Shown here piece by piece: positions 53,407 to 61,080 of a stretch of 64,000 nt of DNA. The position numbers and the translations under genes are program-made. The stretch's first letter is position 1; each line of letters begins with the position of its first letter. Origin of the DNA: Streptomyces sp. 3214.6 (GTDB lineage Bacteria; Actinomycetota; Actinomycetes; Streptomycetales; Streptomycetaceae); contig NZ_LT670819.1 in assembly GCF_900129855.1 (NCBI RefSeq), positions 9,300,001 to 9,364,000 of the forward strand. The letters run 5' to 3'. Under the pieces are notes generated by a model. The model made no database searches. It saw only the letters and a list, made by a program, of their open reading frames with translations, and was not told the origin of the DNA.

Positions 53407-55137
53407 TTATTCGAGCAACTCGGCATCGGCCGAGACGTCGTCCATCAGCTCAGCGATGTCGGTGGGGACGGGCGGGACGGGTTCGCGGCGCACCCCGGTC
53501 GTCGGGGACCACACCATGTTGACCTTCAGGTCCGGGTCGACATCGGGGTAGTCGGACCGGTTGTGACAGCCCCGCGTCTCCCGCCGTTCCAGGGCGCACT
53601 CAAGTGTCGCGCGAGCGGCGAGAACGGCGGACCTGAGGTCGTAGGCGTACGCGAGGTCCTGGAAGCCGCCGACGTCGATGTGCACACCCACGTCCGCCAT
53701 GCGGGCCTCGATCTCGTCGAGTCCGGCGAGTCCGGCGGCGAGCCCGACCTCGTCCCGCACGACACCGGCGCGCTCCGTCATCAGGTGGCGCACCGACCGT
53801 TGCAACGCGCGGACGTTCTGGTCGCCGTCGGCGGCCAGAAGCCGGCTCACGTCCGCCTCCGCGGCGCGAATCGCTGCCGGCGACCGCTGCTGGCTGGTAA
53901 GCCTGGCCGAATACTCCGCGGCGGCCCGGCCGGCGATCCGGCCGTAGACGAGTAGTTCGATCAGCGAGTTCTCCTCCAACCGGTTCGCGCCGTGCAGACC
54001 ACTGGCCGCCTCTCCGATCACGAAGAGCCCGTCGACATCCGTGCTGTGGTCCTCGGGCCGGACCCAGACGCCGCCCAGGGAGTACTGGGCAGTCGGCGCG
54101 ACCTCGATCGGGTCGCGGGTGATGTCGAGCATCTGCAGGTCCAACAGGGCCTGGTGTACCCGCGGCAGTCGTGTCAGGACCGTCTCACGCGGCAGGTGGG
54201 ACAGGTCGAGCCACACGCCGCCGGCCTGGGTGCCGCGTCCCTCCTTGATCTCGGTATAGGACGCCAGCGCGACTCTGTCCCGGCTGGAAAGCTCCATTCG
54301 CTCGGCGTCGTAGCGCGTCATGAAGCGCTCACCGAGGTTGTTGAGCAGGACCCCGCCCTCGCCGCGTGCCGCCTCGCTGACGAGCATGCCGGCCGCGTTC
54401 TCCGGCGTGATCAGCCCGGCGGGGTGGAACTGCACCAGCTCGGGGTCGCGCAACCGGGCACCGGCTTCGACGGCGAGGCGGAAGGAGTCGCCGGTGTTCT
54501 CGTGCCGACGTGAGGACGTACGCCGCCAGATGCGCGTGTGCCCTCCGGTAGCCAGGATCACCGAATCGGCGTGCACGAGGTAGCGCGAGCCATCGACGAC
54601 GTCGAATCCGTAGGCACCGAACACCGCCCCGTCGTCGACCAGCAGCCGGGTGACGTACACGCCCGACAGGACGGGAATGGCGAGCTGCTTCGCGCGGTCG
54701 CGGAGCGCTCGCTGCACCTCCAGGCCGGTGTACTCGCCGGTGAACGCGGCGCGGCGGTACATGCGTTCGCCAAGCTGACGCGGGGCGGGCCCGCCGTCGC
54801 CCTGGCGGTCGAAACGCATGCCGTAGCGCCCCAGGTCATGCAATCCCTGTGCGGCGTAGTAGGCCACGACCTGGGCGGTGCGCGGGTCGGCCAACAGGTG
54901 GCCCTCATGCAACGTGTCAGCCGCATGCCGCCCCCACGTATCGCCAGGGCCAGGGATCACGGGCGCTCCCTCGGAACCACCCGTTGCCATGACAGTGTGG
55001 ATATCGTCAGCCGGGCCTTTGAGTACCGCGACGACCGCGACACCGGCCTCGGCGACCTCGATGGCCGCCCGGAGGCCTGACTTGCCCGCCCCCACCACGA
55101 GGACGGACGTGGCGAGCTGGTGACCGAGCGAAGACAT
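53407..55137 (-). CDS. Orphan fumarate reductase/succinate dehydrogenase-type flavoprotein, copy B
   Basis: A 576-residue paralogue of copy A. GAGKSG replaces the usual small-residue loop near residue 17. HTVMATGG keeps the putative covalent-FAD His, but the following segment (SEGAPVIPGPGDTW) differs from copy A, where it reads INAALATMDPEDSW. QFHPAGL, GERFMTRY, SSRDRVALA and AQYSLGGVWV follow; the family His-Tyr pair before the Gly-Gly is Gln-Tyr here, so activity may differ. ATG 55137 has AGGAGG. Exact ECF41-type promoter upstream; divergent from LAL 5. Confidence 0.82.
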   Translation of the reverse strand: MSSLGHQLATSVLVVGAGKSGLRAAIEVAEAGVAVVAVLKGPADDIHTVMATGGSEGAPVIPGPGDTWGRHAADTLHEGHLLADPRTAQVVAYYAAQGLHDLGRYGMRFDRQGDGGPAPRQLGERMYRRAAFTGEYTGLEVQRALRDRAKQLAIPVLSGVYVTRLLVDDGAVFGAYGFDVVDGSRYLVHADSVILATGGHTRIWRRTSSRRHENTGDSFRLAVEAGARLRDPELVQFHPAGLITPENAAGMLVSEAARGEGGVLLNNLGERFMTRYDAERMELSSRDRVALASYTEIKEGRGTQAGGVWLDLSHLPRETVLTRLPRVHQALLDLQMLDITRDPIEVAPTAQYSLGGVWVRPEDHSTDVDGLFVIGEAASGLHGANRLEENSLIELLVYGRIAGRAAAEYSARLTSQQRSPAAIRAAEADVSRLLAADGDQNVRALQRSVRHLMTERAGVVRDEVGLAAGLAGLDEIEARMADVGVHIDVGGFQDLAYAYDLRSAVLAARATLECALERRETRGCHNRSDYPDVDPDLKVNMVWSPTTGVRREPVPPVPTDIAELMDDVSADAELLE

Positions 55138-55182
55138 GGGACCTCCTGCGACAGGGGACAGACGACATCATGGGCAGTGGTC

Positions 55183-55209
55183 GACCGGGTAGTGGCACCG
55201 AGTGTGACA
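55183..55209 (-). promoter_or_regulatory. ECF41-type promoter (exact)
   Basis: On the minus strand TGTCACA (55209-55203), N16, GGTC (55186-55183), about 45 bases before flavoprotein B. Confidence 0.8.
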
Positions 55210-55354
55210 GCATCGGGGCTTTTCTCGACGTGGAGTCAATCACAGCAATCCGACACATGTGGCGGGGACCACCCCAGGTATCGTTGCAAGGATCGTTCCA
55301 AACAAACGTTGTGTATGCCTCCCGCCCCCGGATTCCTCGAAGGAGCCGCGTCGC

Positions 55355-58174
55355 ATGATCGCCAGCCCCCTTCCCGACCTGGTCGGCCGGCATCGGGAGT
55401 GTGCGGTGCTCGACGACCTGCTGGTCGGCCTGCGCGAAGGTGGCTCCCGAGTCCTGGTGGTCCGCGGCGAAGCCGGCATCGGAAAGTCGGTGCTCCTCGA
55501 GTACGTGGCCGCGCAGGCGTCACGGGTGAAGGTGACCTGGGCGCGCGGCATCGAGGCCGACATGGAACTGCCGTACGCGAGCCTGCACCAACTGTGTGCG
55601 CCGTTCCTGGACGAGCTCGAAGAGCTACCGGGACCCCAGCGGGATGCCCTGCGCGTAGCGTTCGGGATGGCGGCCGGCGACCCGCCCGACCGCTTCCTGG
55701 TCGGCCTCGCCGTGCTTACCCTGCTCACCCGGGCCTCGGAGACCCGACCGGTGCTCGTCCTGGTCGACGACGCCCAGTGGCTGGACCAAGTGTCCCTGCA
55801 GACCCTGGAGTTCGTGGCCCGGCGACTCCTCGCCGAGGCGGTCGCGATGGCGTTCGCGGTACGCGACCCCGAGGGGCAGGCCGCACTCAGCGGTCTGCCG
55901 GCGCTACGGCTCGGCGGTCTCGACACCGCCGCGGCCGGAGAGCTCCTGGAAGCCGCCGTCGGTGGGCGGCTGGAGAAGCGGATCCGGGACCGGTTCGTGG
56001 CCGAGATGCACGGCAACCCGCTCGCGCTGCTCGAATTCTCCCGCGGCCGCAGCGCGGCGGAGCTGGCCTACGGCCTGGACTCGTCGCGTTCCCCGAGTCT
56101 CCAGGGGCCGGTGGTGAGCCGCGTCGAACGCGATTTCGCCAGCCGACTCGGTTCGCTCCCGCCGGAGACCCGGACACTGCTCCTGATCGCCGCGGCGGAG
56201 CCGGTGGGTGACGCGCGCCTATTGGTCCGCGCCGCCGCCTCTCTCAAGATCACTCCCCATGCCGCACCGGCCAAGGCGGCCGGTCTGATCGAGTTCGGTG
56301 AGTCCGTTCGGTTCCGGCACCCCCTGGTCCGTTCGGCGGTCTACCACGGAGCCGAGCCCGGAGAACGCCGAGCGGTGCACCGGGCACTGGCCGAGGCCAC
56401 GGATCCGGTCCTGGACCCCGACCGGCGTGCCTGGCACGCCGCCCAGGCCGCCGACGGGCCGGACGAGGAGGTCGCCGCGGGGCTGGAGCAGGCCGCCGGC
56501 CGAGCGCGTCAGCGCGGCGGCATGGCCGCCGAGGCGGTACTTCTGGAGCGCGCGGCCGAGGTGACGCCGGACCCCTGGCAGCGGGGGCGCCGAGCCCTCG
56601 CTGCCGCCGAGGCGTACTTCTCGGCCGCCGCGCCCGACCGCGCCACGGAACTGGCGACGCTGGCTGAAATGTGTCCCCTCAGCCCCTTGGACCGCGCCCG
56701 CCTGGCGCGCCTGCGTGCCAGGATCCTCTTCGCCCGCCACCGCAGCGACGAGGCGGCACCTCTGCTCCTTGACGCCGCCGCACAGTTCGCTGCCGCCGAC
56801 TCGCCACTGGCACGGGAGACCTACCTCGAGGCGATCAGCGCGACCATCTTCGCAGGCAGGCTCCACGGTCCGACGGGCGCCCGCGCCGCGGCGATCGCGG
56901 CCCGCGGGTCCGGGGCACCCTCCTCGGGCTCCGAGGCCGCCGACCTGCTCCTGGACGGTGTAGCCACGCTCCTCACAGGCGATTACGAGACCGGTGGAGC
57001 GGCGCTGCGCCGCGCGCTGGAACCTCTTGTACACGAGGACGTCGGCACCCGGGAGGCGACGATGCGTTGGCTTCTCCTGGCCCCGGTCGCACTGGAGGCG
57101 TTCATTCACTACGCCTGGGACCTGACCGCGTGGGACATGCTCGCGACTCGTGCGGTGCGCCTGGCTCGTGACATCGGAGCGCTCGGCGCGCTGCCACCGG
57201 CACTGGTCTACGCAGGCGGGGTGCACATCCACACCGGCGACTTCGCCGAGGCGGCCCGGATGATGGACGAAGCCGACGCGCTCGCCGCCGCGACGGGCCA
57301 CGCCCCGCACAAATACGCGACGCTTGTTCTGTCTGGGTGGCGAGGCGACGAGGACGCTGCCATCAGCCTCATCGAAGACGCCAAGGCGACCGCCTCACTG
57401 CACGGCGAGGTGGGCCTCCTGGGCGTCTCGGGCTACGTCCAAGGCGTGCTGTTCAACGGCCTGGCGCGCTACGACCAGGCTCTGGTGGCCGCTCGCTCGG
57501 GCATCGACCACGACGGGTTCAACTTCACCGGCCTGTCGCTGGTCGAACACGTCGAGGCCGCGACCCGGTGCGGCGAGCTCGGCCAGGCCCGTGCCTCGCT
57601 TGCCCGGCTGGTCGAACTCACCCGCGCCGCCGATACCGGCTGGGCCCGTGGCGTCACCGCACGCAGCCATGCTCTCCTCACCGACGGGGACGAGGCCGAT
57701 GGTCTGTACCGGATCGCGATCGAGGAGCTCGGCCGCGACCGCGTGGCCGTGAAGGTGGAGTTGGCACGCACCCACCTGCTGTACGGCGAGTGGCTGCGCC
57801 GGACACGCCGCCGTTCGCTGGCCCGAGAGCACCTTCGCACGGCGCACGAGATGTTCGACGGAATGCGGGCGAACGCGTTCGCCGAGCGGGCCCGCCGCGA
57901 GCTGATCGCCACCGGCGAGCACGTCCGGGCGCGGGAAACCAAGCCGGCGAGCGCCCTGACCCCACAGGAGTCGCAGATCGCGACTCTCGCCGCCCGCGGC
58001 ATGACGAACGCGAAGATCGGCGCGGAGCTGTTCATCAGCCCACACACCGTGGAGTGGCACCTGCGGAAGGTGTACACGAAGCTCGGGATCAACTCACGGC
58101 GCGCGCTGCCGGCTGCCATCGCGAGCGCCCGGGCCACGGACACGACAGACGTGAGCGCGGCGCAAACCGGCTGA
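55355..58174 (+). CDS. LAL-family regulator 5
   Basis: A 939-residue LAL. Walker A GEAGIGKS (38-45), ADMELPYASLHQLCAPFLDE, Walker B LVLVDDAQWLD, TPR-like repeats, and a C-terminal LuxR HTH (LTPQESQIATLAARGMTNAKI...SPHTVEWHLRKVYTKLGI). ATG 55355 follows AAGGAG. It shares a 217-base divergent region with flavoprotein B, which it might also regulate. Confidence 0.88.
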   Translation: MIASPLPDLVGRHRECAVLDDLLVGLREGGSRVLVVRGEAGIGKSVLLEYVAAQASRVKVTWARGIEADMELPYASLHQLCAPFLDELEELPGPQRDALRVAFGMAAGDPPDRFLVGLAVLTLLTRASETRPVLVLVDDAQWLDQVSLQTLEFVARRLLAEAVAMAFAVRDPEGQAALSGLPALRLGGLDTAAAGELLEAAVGGRLEKRIRDRFVAEMHGNPLALLEFSRGRSAAELAYGLDSSRSPSLQGPVVSRVERDFASRLGSLPPETRTLLLIAAAEPVGDARLLVRAAASLKITPHAAPAKAAGLIEFGESVRFRHPLVRSAVYHGAEPGERRAVHRALAEATDPVLDPDRRAWHAAQAADGPDEEVAAGLEQAAGRARQRGGMAAEAVLLERAAEVTPDPWQRGRRALAAAEAYFSAAAPDRATELATLAEMCPLSPLDRARLARLRARILFARHRSDEAAPLLLDAAAQFAAADSPLARETYLEAISATIFAGRLHGPTGARAAAIAARGSGAPSSGSEAADLLLDGVATLLTGDYETGGAALRRALEPLVHEDVGTREATMRWLLLAPVALEAFIHYAWDLTAWDMLATRAVRLARDIGALGALPPALVYAGGVHIHTGDFAEAARMMDEADALAAATGHAPHKYATLVLSGWRGDEDAAISLIEDAKATASLHGEVGLLGVSGYVQGVLFNGLARYDQALVAARSGIDHDGFNFTGLSLVEHVEAATRCGELGQARASLARLVELTRAADTGWARGVTARSHALLTDGDEADGLYRIAIEELGRDRVAVKVELARTHLLYGEWLRRTRRRSLAREHLRTAHEMFDGMRANAFAERARRELIATGEHVRARETKPASALTPQESQIATLAARGMTNAKIGAELFISPHTVEWHLRKVYTKLGINSRRALPAAIASARATDTTDVSAAQTG

Positions 58175-58218
58175 GGTCGCGGGCCCCGGGGTTGTCCCGG
58201 GTCCTCCGGTTTCCCTAG

Positions 58219-58236
58219 GGGACCCCATGGGGTCCC
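58219..58236. terminator. Palindromic hairpin downstream of LAL 5
   Basis: GGGACCCCATGGGGTCCC is an 18-bp self-complementary sequence 45 bases after the LAL 5 stop. A CCCGGG-rich repeat lies just before it. Either a terminator or an operator for the sigma gene at 58339. Confidence 0.5.
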
Positions 58237-58338
58237 TACGGACTCGACCACGGGCACCAAGGGCGCGGTGAGCAGTGCTGTGGACCGAGGGTGGAACCAA
58301 CGCCCTCGATGGGCGCCGCCCACGAAGAGGAGTCCTCG

Positions 58339-59073
58339 ATGTCCGCGCCCAGCCCGGAGGCGACGACGCACGCCGAACCGCCTGTCGCCCAGCCAGCCGA
58401 GGACGACCTGGACCTCGCCCTCGACGACTTTCTGGCCCAGCGGACACGGCTGTTCCGCATCGCCTACCAAATCCTCGGCGACGTTTCGGGAGCCGAGGAC
58501 GTGGTCCAGGAGGTGTGGCTGCGCTGGCAGCTCACCCACCGCGCGTCGATCGAGAATCCGGCCGCGTTCCTGACCACGGCAACGACCCGTCTGGCGATCA
58601 ACGTGATTCAGTCCGCGTGGCACCGCCACGAAATCCCGGCCGAGTCGCAGTTGGTCGGCCTCGGCGACCGGGCCGCCCAGGATCCCGTGCTGCGTGCTGA
58701 GCAAGCCGTGGCCGTCGAGGCGGCATTGGCCCTGCTCATGGCGAGGCTGACGCCGGAGGGGCTGGCCGCCTACCTACTGCGGAAGAGCTTCGACTACGCC
58801 TATGCCGATCTTGCGAGATTGCTTCGGATCAGCGCCCCGAACGCACGGGTAATGGTCCACCGCGCGCAAGTCCGCCTGGAATCCGGCCGCGAGCGACCGG
58901 TCCCTGCTGAGTCACACCGTCGCCTCGCCGCCGCTTTCCGGACCGCGGTCGGCACCGGTGACCTGGAAGGCCTCATACAACTGCTCGCCCCCGACGGCCA
59001 CGTGCACCGCCTGCTGCCGCCGACTCCTCGATCGCTTCGTCCGGGTCACCCATCGGCCAGACAAGCGGCATAG
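58339..59073 (+). CDS. ECF41-type sigma factor with truncated C-terminal extension
   Basis: A 244-residue protein. Sigma2 AYQILGDVSGAEDVVQEVWLRW; sigma4 AAYLLRKSFDYAYADLARLLRISAPNARV. The usual WLPEP linker is absent (ESQLVGLGD at that place). The SnoaL-like part starts (SHRRLAAAFRTAVGTGDLEGLIQLLAPDGHV) and then runs into Pro/Arg-rich sequence with neither DGGGK nor NPDKL, which suggests a frameshift near 59020. ATG 58339 follows GAGGAG. It has no ECF41-type promoter of its own, but one lies just after its stop for the MarR gene. Confidence 0.83.
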   Translation: MSAPSPEATTHAEPPVAQPAEDDLDLALDDFLAQRTRLFRIAYQILGDVSGAEDVVQEVWLRWQLTHRASIENPAAFLTTATTRLAINVIQSAWHRHEIPAESQLVGLGDRAAQDPVLRAEQAVAVEAALALLMARLTPEGLAAYLLRKSFDYAYADLARLLRISAPNARVMVHRAQVRLESGRERPVPAESHRRLAAAFRTAVGTGDLEGLIQLLAPDGHVHRLLPPTPRSLRPGHPSARQAA

Positions 59074-59083
59074 GGAACATGGC

Positions 59084-59110
59084 TGTCACAACGATGGCCG
59101 CTGGCCTGTC
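59084..59110 (+). promoter_or_regulatory. ECF41-type promoter (exact, TGTC -10)
   Basis: TGTCACA (59084-59090), N16, TGTC (59107-59110), about 105 bases before the MarR ATG and 11 bases after the sigma factor stop. Confidence 0.72.
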
Positions 59111-59216
59111 TACTCGGTACAGGCAAGCGGCGGCGGCTCAACGCCGCTTCCTCCTGCTGGGACGTCGTTCCGGCAGAAGCGGTCGGGCGCTGCGGACAGC
59201 ATGGAGGCCATCCCCG

Positions 59217-59702
59217 ATGAGTGACGATGCCACGTTGATCACGCAGTGGAACACACTGACCCTTGTCCATCGCCGGATCGAGACCCGGATCGAGCGACAC
59301 CTTCATCAACATCTGGGCCTGGGGGTCAGCGAGTTCTACGCCCTTCGCGCCTTGTGGGAGGGCGTGCGGGCGGGTACGGGCTTGCTGTACCTCAACGACC
59401 TGGCCAACGGGATAGGGCTGAGCCAGTCCGCCACCAGCCGTCTCGTGGCGCGTCTGCGGGACCGCGGGCTGATCACCACGCACACCTCGTTGCACGACCG
59501 TCGGAGTGTCGAAACGGAACTCACCGCCGTCGCACACGACGTACTGAGGGTGGGTTCGCCGCTCCTCCACCAGGCGGTCGAGGAGGCCGTGCGGGAACTC
59601 GACGCGGGGGACACCGACGAAGACCTGCTCCGCTATCTCCGGGGAAGCACGTACGGCGCGGCCCCTCAACCGGATGAGGAACAAGTCCCCGCACTGGGGT
59701 GA
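59217..59702 (+). CDS. MarR-family transcriptional regulator
   Basis: A 161-residue winged-helix regulator: helix pair around SEFYALRALWEG, recognition helix region LSQSATSRLVARLRDRGLI, wing THTSLHDRRSVETELT. MarR proteins usually repress genes until a phenolic or oxidant ligand binds. ATG 59217 follows GGAGG. The ECF41-type promoter puts a second-tier regulator in the regulon. Target unknown; no clear palindrome was seen at its promoter. Confidence 0.87.
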   Translation: MSDDATLITQWNTLTLVHRRIETRIERHLHQHLGLGVSEFYALRALWEGVRAGTGLLYLNDLANGIGLSQSATSRLVARLRDRGLITTHTSLHDRRSVETELTAVAHDVLRVGSPLLHQAVEEAVRELDAGDTDEDLLRYLRGSTYGAAPQPDEEQVPALG

Positions 59703-59832
59703 GCGGCGGCCCGGTCTCGAGACACCATCGTGTGCGTGACGGCGCCGTGGAAGGGCGCCGGCTGGCGGTGGCCGAGCCCCGTCGCCCCTTGAATGGTTAC
59801 GACTGGCTCAACTCACCGCCCTGCGGCCGAAG

Positions 59833-60186
59833 TCAGGAGGGTTGAAGTTCGACCACGACGCGATACCCAGCGGGTTCTGAGGTGATGTGAAGACCGGGAT
59901 CATCGAACATGCGCCGTAGCGAGGCGAGCCACTCGGGGTCGGCGGTGGCTCTGTCGAGCGCGGTGCCCGAACTCCATTCGGCGATGTGCACGAACCGCAC
60001 CTCCGGCGCGTCGACGAGCGCCCTGTGCAGGCGGGAGCGAAGAAAACCAGGTTGGGTCGACATGATCCGGGCGTTCTCCCGGTACACGTCGATGAAGTAC
60101 TCGGCTTCCCCCGCTGGCACCGTGTAGTTCTTGATCAAGGTGACGGGCTCATCAATGTCGGTCTTCGACTGCAAGGATTGACTCAT
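59833..60186 (-). CDS. ABM-superfamily (antibiotic biosynthesis monooxygenase-like) protein
   Basis: A 117-residue dimeric alpha+beta barrel protein: VTLIKNYTVPAGEAEYFIDVY, MSTQPGFLRSRLHRAL, RFVHIAEWSSGTALDRA. Family members act as cofactor-free monooxygenases on quinone or polyketide substrates or as haem-handling proteins. ATG 60186 has no clear ribosome site and lies about 10 bases from the promoter -10, so the message may be leaderless. Confidence 0.8.
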   Translation of the reverse strand: MSQSLQSKTDIDEPVTLIKNYTVPAGEAEYFIDVYRENARIMSTQPGFLRSRLHRALVDAPEVRFVHIAEWSSGTALDRATADPEWLASLRRMFDDPGLHITSEPAGYRVVVELQPS

Positions 60187-60195
60187 ACTTGTGAA

Positions 60196-60222
60196 GACCG
60201 ATCACGTCCCGCAGTTGTGACA
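60196..60222 (-). promoter_or_regulatory. ECF41-type promoter (exact)
   Basis: On the minus strand TGTCACA (60222-60216), N16, GGTC (60199-60196), almost touching the ABM start codon. Confidence 0.78.
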
Positions 60223-60337
60223 TTGAACTGGCCGTCGGACGCCTTCCACCTCCGAAGAGCCAAGCGGTGCTCTGACCGCAACGCCGCTGCGCGTTCTGAC
60301 GTCGAGCCCGCGATCGGCTGGAGCCCGTCGGCTCCGC

Positions 60338-60364
60338 TGTCACAGATCTGGGCATCGCTCGGTC
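60338..60364 (+). promoter_or_regulatory. ECF41-type promoter (exact)
   Basis: TGTCACA (60338-60344), N16, GGTC (60361-60364), for the third HGH-type cupin. It shares GCTGTCACAGATCTG with the promoter of copy 2. Confidence 0.78.
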
Positions 60365-60469
60365 TGGATATACGAGCCGTTGTCGCGACTGACTATGCGG
60401 TCACGCTTGGGGCGGACGGCATGGCGTCCGCTCGTGGACATACTGGAGGGTGTTTCTCAGTGTCGGAGA

Positions 60470-60916
60470 ATGCGCATCACGGGCATGGGCACGGTTCATG
60501 GGGATGGTGGCGAGGACGGGCCGAGTTGGACCAGGGCGGCGAAGCTGCTGCAGGATGCCGCGCCGATCACCGTTCAGGAGGGTGCCTCGGCCATGACCAT
60601 TCATGTGCACTGGGAGCCTGGGGACCCCGGCACTCCGCCGCATCGTCACTCCGGCCCGGCGTTCGGGTACGTCACCAAGGGTGCGGTGCGTTTCGAGCTG
60701 GAGGGGGAGCCGGAGCGTGTCGTCGAGGCGGGCGGCACGTTCTGGGAGCCGGGCGGTGACGCGATTCATTACCAGGACGGCAACGCCCTGGCCGACGAGA
60801 CGACCGAGTTCGTGGTCACCATGATGTGCGCGCCGGGCAAGCCCATGCTCGAACTCGTCGAGGAAGAGGAACTCAAGCAGCGCGCCCACCTCCGCGCCCC
60901 GCGACCCACCGCCTGA
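60470..60916 (+). CDS. Small cupin protein, HGH-type copy 3, with shifted N-terminus
   Basis: The 148-residue product has the same barrel as copy 2 (GTPPHRHSGPAFGYVTKG and GGTFWEPGGDAIHYQDGN). GTG 60460, which has the better ribosome site (GGAGGG) and aligns with the copy 2 start, would read SENAHHGHGHGS. It is then out of frame with the barrel because of a one-base insertion (or a two-base loss) near 60495. ATG 60470 rescues the barrel frame but loses the His-rich tail. It may therefore be weakly expressed or decaying. Confidence 0.75.
   Translation: MRITGMGTVHGDGGEDGPSWTRAAKLLQDAAPITVQEGASAMTIHVHWEPGDPGTPPHRHSGPAFGYVTKGAVRFELEGEPERVVEAGGTFWEPGGDAIHYQDGNALADETTEFVVTMMCAPGKPMLELVEEEELKQRAHLRAPRPTA
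60511..60916 (+). repeat. Duplicated cupin segment, copy at 60.5 kb
   Basis: Partner of 52641-53046 (offset 7870, same orientation). Confidence 0.9.
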
Positions 60917-61080
60917 CCTCGACTCCGCAAACGTGACCCAGCAGATTGCACCGAGCTGGGACACCATGTGACAACAACCTGGTGACGCACCACCAGGCCC
61001 ACCCCAGAGCATCAACTGAGTGGATGTGTGGCCCTTTCTCCGGAGGGCGCACAGCCGGCGAATCAATCAAGGTGATCACC

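Noticed and set aside
60967..60973. TGTGACA upstream of the DUF427 gene
   Set aside because: It points away from that gene and has no -10 at the right distance.
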